64,000 bases of DNA from Porites lobata (taxonomy: Eukaryota > Cnidaria > Anthozoa > Scleractinia > Poritidae). The position numbers were made by a program, and so were the translations under genes. The stretch lies in assembly GCA_942486035.1 (NCBI GenBank), contig CALNXK010000166.1, positions 528,501 to 592,500 of the forward strand, written 5' to 3'. Below the pieces are notes generated by a model. The model saw nothing but the letters and a program-made list of their open reading frames with translations. It did not search any database and was not told the origin of the DNA. Every line of letters begins with the position of its first letter. The first letter of the stretch is position 1. Positions 23,250 to 36,449 of this stretch are shown here, one piece after another.

Positions 23250-25950
23250 GCGAGACATCAACTTGACACTTGGACTCTTGCCCCCAGAAGACATGTGGTA
23301 TGACGTGATTCTGTGGGTGTTAGGAGTTCTCGGTCAGGGCTAAAATCAGAGTGCGCGGATATTTTTTCATCAGAGCCCGATCTCTGGTTGTTACGCCATA
23401 CTGACGAGCCCCAAAGAGGGCGAAACAGCTGTCTATGGCTACAATCCCGCTCTGTTTTGAGTTCTTTCGGTGTCGTGTTGATGTCTTGCAGAGTTAATTT
23501 TCACGTAGTACGATCAGCGTTGCAGTATTCTGTTTTATGTAGGAATTTCATCAGTATCTATAAAATAAACAGAACATTACATGGCCGCTTGGTGATACGA
23601 ATTTTATCTTCCCGTGCTAGAAGTATCTCTCACGAGTGAGCGAAATCCTCTATTTCTAATCAATTTATTTTCATAAACATAACCTGCCTCACTCTTTCAG
23701 GTAAAATATCGCGAAGAGGTAGCAGGTCTGTGTAAAACAACTTATTATGCGTAGATACAATTTTTTTGTTATTAATGATATTACACGATGATAATAGGGA
23801 CTGACAGTATGACACAATTTGACACTGGCCGCTATATACTAAGGTACTGAAAAAAAAAAAAATCAAATGATAAAAATAAATTTTTTTAGTGAAAATTTTG
23901 TCACAAACTTTAATCTACTTGAACTTGAACAAAAGAAAAAGTAGCATGGGGATTGATTGCCTGGCCATGCACTTTTTCGCCAAAACGTCCTTCGGCCATG
24001 TTTTACATTATTATGATATTCAAAACATTTCACCGTTTCTGATTGGCTCCAAACCCCCCGGCTAATTCTTCATAACCAACTGGCGCTACGTAAGTTATGA
24101 AGATGACTAATAATAATAATAATGATAATAATCATTATAATTATTACTATTTTCATTATAAATACAAATACAACCTTAAATCTCTGGATTCGATAAAACA
24201 AAAACGAAGTGCTCAGACGACGAACCTTCTACAGTCTTCTACATTCTTTGTTTGTTTGTTTTTTTTTTTTTACGGGAGGAAAGCCAAAGGGAAAAAAATT
24301 TAACAAAAAAATCACCATTTTTTAAATTTTCCAAAACCTATGTGTCAGAAACTGGTTGCCATGGCAACATGATTAATCACATCGACATGGTAATTATACC
24401 AAAATGTTCCTAGATAAATTTTAGGAAAAGTCAGAAAATTTGAACGTCATAGCTCTTTCGGTGTAGGAGTTATCACGATTTTGCCGGAGGGGGGGTTCGA
24501 AAAGCCCCCCCCCCCCAGTCTGAATAGGGTTAAGCAACAAACGTACAAAAAAAGATGGCTTTGACTTCTCAGAACACGCTTACATACACCCCACCCTCTC
24601 TTTTTTCACGGTAAGGCCTAACCACCCTTCAAATGGATCATCAAAGCGTGGTAGTTTGATTAATTTACAATAACTTTGTTGGCTTTAACTCTTTCTTTAC
24701 CAAACTCGGCCTGAAAATATGAAACATCAAGCAAATCAAGGGGGCCAATAGAATGACAATCAAGGTGGCCAATAGAATGACACCAAATGTCAAATTATGA
24801 CGTCATTCATATGTCTTAAACTTTTGAATCTTCCGATTTTTTATTCCTTTTTTTAAAAGAACTTTTCAAGGGAAGTTGAAAGCTGAAATTTTTTTTTCCC
24901 GTCATCTTAAATATCAGCTGAGATAGGACATTTTAAATCTGGATAAATTCGTAGCACAGAATCTGAATACCCCCCTTTGTAAAATAAGTTGGAGGGAAAT
25001 TTAAGCGTCTTACTCTCGTGTCGCCATTGCTATTTAAGTTACACATGACACATCTTTTCTGTCGAAGCTTAAGAATTAAAAACAAAAAAAATATTTAAAA
25101 GGAAAATCCTAACCGCACAAAAACCATAAAGTTTTGTGGCGTCATGAAATGTCACGTGGTCATTTCTTTTTGTTTTGCTGAAATGAACGTTTTTGAGTCA
25201 AAACAAGAGCCATAATGGCATTTGGTCAAAAGAAAAAAAAAGAAAAGCAAGAAGCAGTTTTCAGTGTTTTTCTCCCGTTGTTAAAAGGTCTTTCAGATGA
25301 TATATGTTTGACTTTGAAGTTGAAAAATTCATTTAACCCGTTTTTGCGTCAGCCATTGTGACGTCATAATTTTGCATTTTGTTTCCAACAAAGATGACAC
25401 CTTTGAGGGGTGGTTTGGTCCCACTGTGACTGGATCCATAATATATCACAGTTTGTTTTCTTTCAACAAAGGTTAATTGTACGAATACGAATACCAGTAC
25501 GAATAATACTTCTAAACTATATCTGTACGAATTTTTGAGTTTGATGACCAAGTCTGGTTTTCTTGTTGGTCTCCTCGGTCTGTCCTTGAAAAATTACCAA
25601 GTGTTTTCTAAATTACCGAGAAATTTGTAAGCGTGGACCAAAGTGGATACAAAAATGGTAAAGAAAGCAGCCGAACTCTCTTCTTCTCTTGCTCGAAATC
25701 TGCCAAAGCAATCCCCTCTCTTTTTTCTTACACAGTTTCAAATGCAATCATTTGTTTTAGATATAAGCAAATTATGTCGACAGTACGGTTATTCACTGTT
25801 TTTCGTTGTAAAATATTTTCAAAACCACTCTCATGGAATTTGTTCAAACTTTGCCATAATGGAGGCAACTAAGTGAGGTACAAGCTCCCTTAAGCGATTT
25901 TTGAGAAATACCCCTGGTACCGTCGTAAATTACTAAGGCAATTAAAAAAA
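23250..25950. other. Low-complexity AT-rich stretch, no gene seen
   Basis: A fragment near 23578 (ACATGGCCGCTTGGTGATAC) matches the left end of the repeat at 9085. AAT-type microsatellite lies at 24105-24150 and G/C homopolymers at 24487-24520. No exon is recognised. Confidence 0.4.
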
Positions 25951-26700
25951 GTAATGCACCTATCAATGTAAACCCCGTGGGCGGGGGGGGGGGGGGGGAG
26001 TGCGGGCAAGGGGTGTGGATTTGACAAATTCCCCAGGGTAGGAAATGAAAGGTCAATCAGGGGAAAAATCTAAACAAACAATACTATAACACTACATAAA
26101 ACGAATAAAAGAACATTTCAAAAGTACGTTCTTACTACTTTTATTCAAGGTTAACGTAAGTTCCGTTTAATTACTCGCTGTAATTAAGTATTTTCTCTCT
26201 CCACTAGCATCTCTTATTTTGAAAAACATAATCACTCCAGGAAGATTGACCGTGCTATTACATTAATGAAACGTGAAATGCTTTATAACATCTGCTCAAC
26301 ATGTTGGATCAGTGACCCGAAAAAATCCTCTGACTTTCATAGTAGAATTCGATTTCAATCGAGGTTTACAATCAGATCGGAACTTGAAGATAAAGAATTT
26401 CTCAAAATAGACATTATCTGTTTAGATGACAGTGTAAAGTATCGGATTATGGCGATTAAAACAATGAAAACTTCATACCTTTCTCCAACAGCGTGACTTT
26501 CAGAAAGCCTCGAGGGACGGACTTGGGTACCGCTTCTGAATTGATACCAGGCTTCCATCGGTCAAAGTCAAATGTCCCGACCCCGGGGTCGCTTCGCACG
26601 ATCAAAAGCCCGACAGGGGATAGTCTCAGGCGTCAAATCCTCGCCCCTTGCCCGCACTCCCCCCACCCCCCCACGGGATTTACAGTTGTAGGTGCATAAC
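25951..26700. mobile_element. 750-bp element with about 75-bp terminal inverted repeats
   Basis: The left terminus has TAATGCACCTATCAATGTAA, then CCCCGTGG, a long G run, and AGTGCGGGCAAGGGG. The right terminus is the inverted version, ending GTAGGTGCATAAC. The G-run length differs between arms. The interior contains AT-rich sequence with an ORF at 26266-26496 that I do not recognise. Confidence 0.78.
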
Positions 26701-27556
26701 GGCCTCATTACGTTGCTATGGCAGCTCTTATGTCCATAAAATATACGGCTCATAGCAATTTTCATCTTTATATAAAGGCTGTGGTAAACCGTTTCCGCGA
26801 TATTTCTGTTAGTACCTACGAAGTAAATGCTCAGGGAAGGTATCTTCCCTAACAAATCCAGTCGAGCCATGGAAACCTTAATGGCGAGCCGCAAGCCTTA
26901 GCGACCGAAATATGGGGGAAAATTTGTCCCCCATCTGACCAGGAAGCCATTGTTTAAATTCAGCCAAGCATAGACCGTTGACAGCTTGAAACCATACTTG
27001 AGGTGAAATGCGAATCTCCTTTCGTGACCTCCTACTGAAGCTTTATTCGACATATCTTTCAATGGATCATTTTAGCAGACACTACAGAAATAATAAAGCT
27101 GAGCTGATGAGACGAACACAACTAAAGAAAAGAACCTGGTGAAATAAAAATCACTCCGAAACAGCGCACCACTCGGAAAACTTGTGGCGGTGTAGAGGAG
27201 TTTTGCACAAATTATCTAACCAGGGATACCTCAGAATCAATATGCATTTATTTACCACAAATGAACGAAGTGCAGCGATTTAAATAAATTTGATTGAATT
27301 TAAACTATAAATTTAAATAATTTTCATTGTAGCTTTTTCTGGGGAGCAGAATTTAAAGCGGGACTATTCCCTTTTTTTGAGAAAAGGCCGGTGAAGTTTT
27401 CTATTTCATCCTGTTCGCGGCGTAAAAAGGCTCTTATATTTTTCTTATAATACAAACTTGTAAGGTCACCTATATGATGTTCATTAATTATGACTGAAAC
27501 CATTTATTTCGTTCAAAACGGACTTGCGAGCCATAACCAATAAAAACCAAGTTCCC

Positions 27557-27630
27557 TTGCACTAAGCGAAGGCGACACACCCGATCGCTTGCTTTTTCAG
27601 GCGACTCACCCAAAAGAGCACGTGCAGACG
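27557..27630. repeat. Direct repeat, copy A
   Basis: TTGCACTAAGCGAAGGCGAC, then CACCCGATCGC and GGCGACTCACCCAA, ending near CACGTGCAGAC. A second copy begins 276 bases downstream. Confidence 0.75.
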
Positions 27631-27832
27631 GAACTTTGGTCATTGTTTTGAATCCGAAGAATAAGTTCAATTGCGAATTTTACAGCGTCTAGTTGAAACG
27701 CAATTTTAGCAATCCCCAAACAAAATAAAAAAATATTTGGCAAGACGTTTCAAAAACAATTTTTCAAGCTCTCTAGGCCGCCTCGTTCTTTACAGAAAGA
27801 TTCATTAAATATACACGTTTTACAAAGTCTTC

Positions 27833-27910
27833 TTGCACTAAGCGAAGGCGACTCACCCGATCGCTCGCTTTTAATCAGGCGACACACCCAACATAAAAGG
27901 CACGTACAGA
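27833..27910. repeat. Direct repeat, copy B
   Basis: This is the same string as at 27557 with GCGACTCACCCGATCGCTCG and an AT insertion before the second GGCGACACACCCAA, ending CACGTACAG. Confidence 0.75.
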
Positions 27911-29205
27911 ATACCCTGAACCATGTACATTTTATGAATCTGTTTTAGTTTCGGTGAATTAAAGCTCTCTGGCTGTTAATGAAAGATAATAGAGACCGTA
28001 CAGGTTCTTGCAATGGTGTTTTTTTTTTTTTGAAACAAATAGGGGGGAACCGCGATGGACGCAACCAATCAACTAAAATTCATTTCGATTCCCCGGTAAA
28101 AATTATAGAAAAGAAAAAGAAAGCTGCTAAGATTCAGAGACTTACAAATAACGAGCAACACTCAACCCCCTCTCTGTAACACGAGCATGTGTTATTTTTA
28201 ACGCGTTTTAGTCACTCATTTCGTTGTTGATCAAAATCAAAAGCTTTTGTGAGGTTTATGCTTCGAATATCCCTTATTTATGGTTTTGTATCACAATTTG
28301 CCACCAGTGGGAGTCAGTTGGCCTATCCGATATACTACTAGGAAAACGATTGTTGTCATAGGCAGTGAACGCATTCAACAATGCAATACTACGCATAATT
28401 ACAGACTACAAGATAATTTTCTCATTAATTCAAACAAATTAAAGATCTGAGCGTGTAACGACAACAATAAATCGCACTGGATCATGATGTAGCATTTAAA
28501 CTTCGGCAACAAGCAAAACAGCGGTAAAAAGATAAAATATGTAGCAATTTGGCCGGTAAGTATGTACGTGTATTATGAAACACGGATGTCTACAATTTTC
28601 AACACATTCCATTGTTTATCCAGAAAATGTAGCACGAAATTAATAATAAAAAAGCTTTTCGACTTCTTTATAAGGGTACTTCTTGCAGTAACACAAAAGT
28701 GCCTCCAGTGGAAGTTGTGCTGGGCCTGTTTCTTCCTAAACACTGTACGATCACTCCCGAGCGCGCCACATTAAATTTGGCGGGCATTTAGGAGGTTTTG
28801 GCGCGGATATATTCGAGGCAGAAATAAATAAATTAAAGGAAAAAAATCGAACATTGTCCTTACCTTCAAGGTGTCTTACGATTAAGCAAGTCATAAAAAA
28901 AAAAACAGAATTAATGTGTCGCAAGGTAAACCTACTGATTTAAGGCTGAAATGGCCTCGCTTCTGAAAGTGAACCAATGTGACGAAGGAAGGCTGGCCAT
29001 CTCAGTTTGGAACTCTGCTAACCTGTTCGATCTGTTAAAATTTTCTTTCAAATACCAACACAGAAATTCTCGACCGGGATACCCTAAAAAAGAATTCACA
29101 TATACTCCATACAATGATGGCTTGATTGGGATGATCCGATCCGGAGAAAAGTTGAATAGACCGCGCTCGACTATATTTACCCCGGCTAATACTGTTTTAA
29201 CCATA

Positions 29206-29781
29206 TTACCAGACAGTTGCGAAATTTAGGATTGTTTCATCGCCTCTGTGAAAATCCCTATCGATGACAGCCAGTCTGACCCCTGCTAGCCTGCACGAGA
29301 TGGGAGGTAAAATTATAACAGGAAATTGAGCATAGCAACCGTCACTCAGCGTAATTAGTAAAGGGACTTTATGCGGCTCCTCATGCGGTATATGCTTGTT
29401 CAGTACAGTACATAAATACGCAAACTTGGGATGTATCCACTCGAGCAAACTTAGCCACTCAAATCGCCCCCAAGGTAGAAACTTTTCGAACATTAGCCTC
29501 AGCTTAACAACGATTACACGTCCTAATTTTTTTTTTTTAAAGTGTGTATATAAAAACTCTTCTTGATTATATCGCATGAGTGCGCGCGCCATTGAAAAAA
29601 ATGACAAAGCACGCGATATTTTCTGCGGAACATTTGACTGACGGAATGTAACTATGTCTCGGAAACTGAAGAGAACTGATTTTTGCTTTTGAGACAAATC
29701 AATTGCAAAGGACACGTATTCTGTGATAGTTTCCGTGCATTTTTCAAACAGCGCTTTTATTGAGGTCTTGAAGTTTACCAA
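29206..29781 (-). CDS. Hypothetical 191-residue open frame
   Basis: The frame starts with MVNFKTSIKALFEKC and stays open for 191 codons. That is long for this AT-rich sequence, but I recognise no domain. It is mixed in composition with no signal peptide or clear membrane segment. A second open frame directly downstream (29204-28932) is in a different phase, and the opposite strand is also open at 28951-29229, so this could be a decayed coding element. No start context or splice evidence decides it. Confidence 0.2.
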   Translation of the reverse strand: MVNFKTSIKALFEKCTETITEYVSFAIDLSQKQKSVLFSFRDIVTFRQSNVPQKISRALSFFSMARALMRYNQEEFLYTHFKKKKLGRVIVVKLRLMFEKFLPWGRFEWLSLLEWIHPKFAYLCTVLNKHIPHEEPHKVPLLITLSDGCYAQFPVIILPPISCRLAGVRLAVIDRDFHRGDETILNFATVW

Positions 29782-31185
29782 ATGAGAATTTAGTTTGCAA
29801 AGTCATATCGCAAGTTTGGCCCACCTGGTATTTTTCTCACACTCTTCTAACCTTTCTTGACCTCTGTTAAGAAAAGGGAATACTGAGCACGCGATGAAGT
29901 TTGACAATTGTTCTCTGTTATAATCGTGGAACACGTTTGTAATCTTAATTTCAGTCAGGTTAGTTTACATGAATATCAGAATGGGTATTTCCAGTTACTT
30001 TTTCTACTGCTTTCAAAATAGGTGCTAATAAAGAGACTCCCCTATTAAACATCCATCTGTCCCGGACGTCAGTCAATGTGTTTTATCGGTATTTTTAGAA
30101 GTGACTTGATCGAATCTTTTGACAAAATCCGTGACACTGGTATTCAGGTAATTTTCTGCCACTATTCATCAGACGAACCCTATATCACACCTAGTGACGT
30201 GCTGACGATTTGTGAACAAGGCTTTTAAACGGGACTGAGTCCTGTTCATTAGATTGCAAAACCACTAGAAGTGACGGAAGCAAAGTCATCTTTCAGCATT
30301 TGTTTTTCGTTACTGGCACATTTTCATCCGAGCTCGGGAGCAGTTCTCCGCGTTTTCAAGGTAGAGTAGAGTTACAGTATTTGATCCCTACGAAGCTAAA
30401 TTTGCTAGTCAACCTTTTTTATTATTATTAAGTACAATCAAGCACTTGGCCTCCATGATTTATTATTATAAAAGCAACTTTTTTAAGACCTTTGGGCCCG
30501 AAGGAATATTAAGTTTTTCCTTCTCCAAAGGCTGCCGGATTCATTTGACTGGAAATAAAAACTAATCCGTGACCTCTAGTAATTCAAGAACGTTTTCCCC
30601 TGCACCATTCTTCGTTCTCATCATTATACAATTAGTTCAAGCAGGAAAACACAGTAATGATTCCGTTAACAAAATTATGTGACCAGGAGAAATATTTGGA
30701 CACCTACACTCAATTATCAATCTTATCATTTAGTCCTATGTTTATTGCTATGATATAGTTATTTGTAATCCCTCCAACGGCCGTCGTTAAAACTTTCGAA
30801 CTCGGCTGGGATATTAGTCCGCACAATTACCGAAACACGCTGGGATCGCAGACGTTTAATTCGAGAGGAAACTGTTATTATATAGTCATTGAAATAAATT
30901 ACATCTTTAGTCAATGTTTTTAATTTCACAGACATTATTTGGACTTTCACTGTAACGCGCGTGGGAAAAAATGTAAAATGGGTCAACTGCTTACCTCAAG
31001 ACGTGTTCAACAAGTTTATTAACTGGGTTACCATCTGAATAAACAGTTTCTCACTAATGTTTTTATCTTGATTGATCGGATCAAAAGATTAAGTCCGGAA
31101 ATGACCCTTAAAGTGATCGCAGAACTAAATAGTCGCGGGTGCTTATCACCTTGTTAAATACATAAGTTTCTCATACAACAAACCA
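29782..31185. other. No gene seen
   Basis: This is AT-rich sequence before the minisatellite. An ORF at 30759-30986 on the minus strand has no recognisable domain. Confidence 0.35.
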
Positions 31186-32165
31186 CAACATATTGAAAGG
31201 TATCATGCGAAGTCCTTGTTCTGTCAGAATAAGTTTCTCTCGCAACAAATCACAATATATTGGAAGGTATCAAGGGACGCCCTTTGTTCTGTAAATAAGT
31301 TGTTCATGCATGAACAAATCATAATATATGTTAAAACTATCAAGCGAATTCCTTTGTTCTGTCAGAATAAGTTTCTCCTGCATAAAATCTACAAATCCGA
31401 AAGTATCAAAAGTTTCTTGCGCATCAAATCAGCAAATCACAATCTATATTGAAAGTATCAAACGAAGTTCTTTGTTCTGTCAGAATAAGTTTCGTGCACC
31501 AAATCAACAAATCACATTCTATATTGAAAGTATCAAGCGAAGTTCCTTGTCAGTGTCAGAATAAATTTCTCGTGCACGCTACGATCCAGTCTATATTGAA
31601 AGTATCGAGCGATTAGTCTTTTTTTCTGTCAGAATCGTAGTTTCTCGTGCACCAGATCAACAAATCACAATCTAGATTGAAAATATCAAGCGAAGTCCTT
31701 TGTTTCGTCAGAAAAAGTTTCTCGTGCATCAAATCAACAAATCACAATTTATATTCAAAGTATCAAGTGAAGTTCTTTGTTCTGTCAGAATAAGTTTCTA
31801 GCGAATCAAATCAACAAATCACAATTTATATTGAAAGTATCAAGTGAAGTTCTTTGTTTTGTCAGAATAAGTTTCTCGTGCATCAAATCAACAAATCACA
31901 ATTTATATTGAAAGTATCAAGTGAAGTTCTTTGTTCTGTCAGAATAAGTTTCTAGCGCATCAAATCAACAAATCACAATTTATATTGAAAGTATCAAGTG
32001 AAGTCCTTTGTTGTCAGAATAAGTTTCTTCGTGCATGAAATAAACATATCACATTATATATTGAAAGGATCAAGCGACTAAGTCCTTTGTTCTGCAAATG
32101 AGTTCCTCATGCAACAAATCGCAATCAAGATTGTCTCAATATATTGAAAGGTATCAAGGGAAGTC
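31186..32165. repeat. 77-bp minisatellite, about 12 copies
   Basis: The word GTCAGAATAAGTTTCT recurs about every 77 bases, linked to AAATCAACAAATCACAATTT and ATTGAAAGTATCAAG. Successive copies in the centre start at 31821, 31898 and 31975, exactly 77 apart. Copies at both edges are more diverged, and the unit is not a multiple of three. ORFs here are chance readings through the array. Confidence 0.92.
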
Positions 32166-32169
32166 CTAG

Positions 32170-33632
32170 CTTTGTTCCGTGAGGCCTTTCACTTTCAAGG
32201 AGTTTCTTATTAAAGGCAATTGTTCAAGCCGTAGCTGTTTGTTTTTGAAAATGTTTATGTTGACTGACTTTCAGTTTATTAATCAATATTTTATCAGTTA
32301 TTTTGGTGATTCTATCATTATTATCGAGGTGCCGTCATCCTGTAAGGTTAACCTGTACGTAAGATGAAGCATTACATTAATTTATCTTAATCTTATCCAT
32401 TATTTCATTATTTCTTAGTTCGGGATTGGCAGGTAAGCTATTTGATGAGCCCTTGTTTAATGCTCAAATGGGATATGTCAACAAAAATCGCATCACGGTG
32501 AGAGATTGTATATCATTTGTCAAAGCTGGTCTAGTCAGAAATCTTGTTTCCAGTTGGTTTCATGCTCATTTTTGCTTGGCCTAATAATAAACTGGTAGTA
32601 GTTTTGTTCTGATTATAATCGTAATAGTCGATCAGTGCAGAACCTGGGAGCCCCGGGAATAGAAGAAGCAGTGTACGCAAATTAATGTTGCCAAAACATT
32701 TATTTTCAGATTTTGCTTAGTTAATACAGTTATGTGTTCTTCAAGACTAATGGGCTCTAATGTTTAGGGCCAGTCCTCGCTCGTCCTCAGAGATTATCAC
32801 TTCCCCTTCCCTCCCCCACCCCTTCCCCCACCCCCAAAGGATTCACTTAAATTATATTATGAATCATCTCATGCAAAGGACAATTAGTTTGTGAAGTTCT
32901 CGTTTAGTTCGTTTTGCACTTTCCACATATTTGGTTATGTTCTTATGCCTGTTAATTCGATCTATCAGCACCCCCGTTGATAACAAACATTGCTGAATTA
33001 GCAAATCCTTTGTCGGTAAATAAACAAATATTGATTTTTTTTCTTTATTACATACTTGCCAAATACATTTGTAGCTATCTCGTGACTACACTCATTAGCT
33101 CTGAGGAAGCACAAAATCCGACCGGCACGCAATCAAGAATCGATCTGCACGCAACCTTTTCGACGAACGAATATCGAGAAAAATCAAATGAATGAACTTT
33201 TTCAAAACAAAAAATAATGAATAATGAAACGTCGTCCTTCTGGCCGCTGGCTTAGTGGGTCTTCATGCTTTGTGCCAAAAATCGAGAATTTGTTTTACTC
33301 GACGTTTGGTCTAGAATCTTTACTAGTGAAAGTTAAATGAATATCCCGCGGTCACAAAGCTGAGAGGGGTCTATCCCGAATCTACTACGGCCGACCTTGA
33401 TACGTGCACGTGCTTTAGAACTCTTTCGTGGATTCCGACGGCTAAGTGCTTCGTTGTTCCCAGAATTATTATTTGCACAACAAAACATGACGATCCTGTT
33501 CTCAGTGTGACAGTATGAAATGCCGAATACACCGATTGTTGCTCGTAACATCATTAGTTTATGCGACTAGATTTTTTTACTGAGCTCCGGCTTTCTCGGA
33601 GGATATTAGTTCTGCGGTGTTGCTAGAGGTAA
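32170..33632. other. No gene seen
   Basis: A short GC-rich run of C/T (32800-32840) and ORFs without domains (32977-33195, 33333-33554) are all that shows. A tract near 32450-32520 resembles the end of the units at 38980 and 53980. Confidence 0.35.
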
Positions 33633-34826
33633 TAATAATAATAACGTCTTTATTAAAAGCATCCGATAAAATTACATATCTGATGTTACAGTAAAAATAT
33701 ATATCGATAGAAAAAATTACAATGACAAGATGAATAAAAAAGATTAAATTGATTAAAAATACATATGGGGTATTTACACAGCTAGATTATATTTAAAAAT
33801 TAATCTATTAAAAAAGCTATCTTTGAAACGTTCAGTGTTAATGCTGGGCCTGACAACGGATATCCTTCGAAGGTTTACAATACAGTCTTTGTACCTTGGG
33901 AGCAAGCTTTTTAGTGGATGGTCATCGCGTTTGAGGTTATAAAAAAGGCGTCTGTCGCTTTTCTCCAAAAGTTCATATATGTTGTAATTGACCGACGTAT
34001 AACGCCTCTTATAACATCTTTTTAAAAACCTTTGTATAACAGTAAGTTCGGAAACACTTGCAGCATAAAATGAAAGACCGTATAATAACTTAGGGATCAC
34101 AACTGAATTAAAGAGGTGGTCTATTTCATCTTGTGTATATCCTTCTTTACGTAGGCTTCTGATGACAAATAAACACTTGTTGGCTTCATGGAGCTTGGCC
34201 TTGACATGCAAGCCAAACTTACAATTACCTTGAATTGTGACGCCTAATAAAGAAATGTTATTATATTGTTTGATATTGTGAGACATTGGGTAGACTGTTG
34301 AATTGCCTCTCTTACGCATAATTAGCTCCTTACATTTACTAGTGTTACAATGCATGTCATTTGCAACAGTCCAATCCATAAACTTGGACAAGGCAATATC
34401 AGATATATCCGGGGAATCTTTAGTAATCGTGACTAAGACGGTTGAATCGTCTGCATATTTAAACAAGGATATATCTTTGTATCCATCTATCTCTAGGTCA
34501 TTCAAAAATATGTTGAAAAGATATGGGCCACTGACACTTCCCTGTGTTGTTCCCTTGTTAACAATTTTCCACTGGCATGTCAAATTATTAAAAATCACCC
34601 TTTGTTTTCTACCTTCGAGAAAGTTGGCATACCAGTTAACAATGAATGAATCAAGTGGACTATGTTTCAGCTTTTCAACTAGAAAAAAGGTAAGAAAAAG
34701 TATCAACGTTGATTGTTTAATTTTATTTGAACGCCAACTTAGATTTGAATTTGAACTGAACCTGTGCTCTGGCCATGTATCCAGACTACACAAGCGTGGA
34801 GTGAATGATCTTAAGCTGATGGCCAT
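33633..34826 (-). pseudogene. 5'-truncated non-LTR retrotransposon with reverse transcriptase
   Basis: The open frame 34826-33774 (350 codons) carries VNKGTTQGSVSGPYLFNIF (palm motif with the QGSVSGPxLFNIFxND pattern), then FKYADDSTVLV with the catalytic YADD. Downstream come LLGVTIQGNC and the C-terminal LLYGLSFYAASVSEL region, as in CR1/jockey-like LINEs. The frame ends with a stop at 33774. The 3' tail has AATAAAGACG then a TTA microsatellite (about 33632-33650). Upstream of LVEKLKHSPL the reading no longer looks like a polymerase, so the first third of the domain, with its catalytic aspartate, is missing. The copy is dead although its visible frame is intact. Confidence 0.88.
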
Positions 34827-34869
34827 ATGGGGTTGCTTGAAATCTGTCGCCCAGTATTGTTAGCCGCTC

Positions 34870-36449
34870 CTTGATTAGGTCGAACGTTGCGCAAACGTTA
34901 ACTTATGTTGTATATTTCCTGCAGATTCAAATGTAAAGCCTAGTTGTGAGTCAGTGTTCAAGCTAGTTAAATTTGCTTCATCAATTTAGAATTGCGTTTT
35001 ATTCAAACAAATGCAAATTATACAAGTAGCTTATAGCAGGCCTAAATGTACAAGTTCAGGTCTTCGACTGGGAAACTGTCCCACGGAGTTTGCGCATTGT
35101 GCATTTGATGGGATAGCGGCACCTGGGTGTATCTGCCTGCACCATTTTGTTTTAAGACCTCGGAAGTCAGCCAAGCGCGGTTATTGCACGCGTGCTGAAC
35201 AAGAATGTTGTATCATGACAGACTAGAAACAATAGAGAACTCCCAAAGCACAAACTCAGCCAAAACGCTAAACATCTTCAATGTTTACTCAAGTTTGGGC
35301 TTATAGAAGATAATGTCACAGTTTTTCAATGATCATGAAATTCAGAATCCGGGTAGTTCGTTAATCATTTGTGGCCCTGAAAAAAAATTTGAAGGAAAAA
35401 AACTATGGATTTTTAAGAAAATGCTTTTTTCGTGAGAAGGACTCTTAAACGCTGACAAACGTCAACAAATAGCTAAAACTATAATTTCTATATGTTTTCA
35501 TTGCTCGAAATCGCGCCCATTTACCAGGCCCCAAAGCTTTTTGCTGACTTGCAAGGACCCATGGCCATCTGTTATAAAGATCCCCAAAATAAAGGGATAA
35601 ATCTAACAGTTTATTAGATATAATCGTATAAAGTTTGCTTATCATTTTCACATAAATTATAACCTAAATTTGGAAACCGCTGAATTTCTTGCATTGGATC
35701 TTGCGTAGCACTATAACCACGTGACATTTACTCCGATCGCCAAAAATTTTATGCTACATTGTAGACTGATGTATATGTTATCCATGCTATATGTTAGACT
35801 TACGATCAAAGTAAAGGATATACAGAGGAAATACAGAAATATCTTTCTTCGGCTTTTTTTTTTTTAAATTTAATTAACCGACACAGTGAAATCAACCGAG
35901 CAGCGGCCTCTATAAGGGCCTGTTGTGTGTTGATTTCAAAGACACCGACTCAAAAGCTTAATCAGTGAAACTCTAGAGTACTAACTCATGATCAGCGATG
36001 GCCTACTAAATGAAATTTCGGATTCTTTAGCGGGTATTTCTTGCTGTTAAAACTGCTGAGTGAGCTCAAGTGACTGACGACAAGTCTCCATCGAAAGATT
36101 TTAAGATGACCCCCCTCCCCCCTTCCCATTAATAATACTGACGACTGACATGACTGTATCATCCACAGTTTAATAGTAGTTTGAGCCCCTCTGATTCCAC
36201 GCAGGCTTTCTTAGGGGTCGACGGAACGTGTCACGTAGCCCTAACAAAGTCTGCGTGCAAGGGAGGCTACTCTTATCTCCCTCTGGTATTTACAACGATG
36301 TCTGTGTGATTACTGTTTGTCTTATAACTGTGCGGGTAAAGTAACTCCTATTCAGTTTTGGGTAGAAGCTTAAAGTTTCTGAAATAGACTGTAAAGCACT
36401 AAAAGAAAATTAAGGAAAAATGATAAGTGCAACATAAGACTATGTCAAC
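34870..36449. other. No gene seen
   Basis: A small dyad at 35885-35935 (GTGAAATCAAC and GTTGATTTCA) lies in otherwise unremarkable sequence. Confidence 0.35.

Larger units (their letters stand above)
26701..28931. other. No gene seen; contains a 75-bp direct duplication
   Basis: Apart from the repeat pair listed at 27557 and 27833, nothing is recognised. Confidence 0.4.

Noticed and set aside
31216..31564. Two overlapping ORFs of 78 codons
   Set aside because: They read through the 77-bp minisatellite, whose unit is not a multiple of three.
33333..33554. Small ORF with RRNPRKSSKARARIK
   Set aside because: The basic patch suggested a ribosomal or histone-like protein, but no family pattern holds.
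34303..34863. 186-codon plus-strand ORF
   Set aside because: It is the antisense of the LINE reverse transcriptase frame at 34826-33774 and has no domain of its own.
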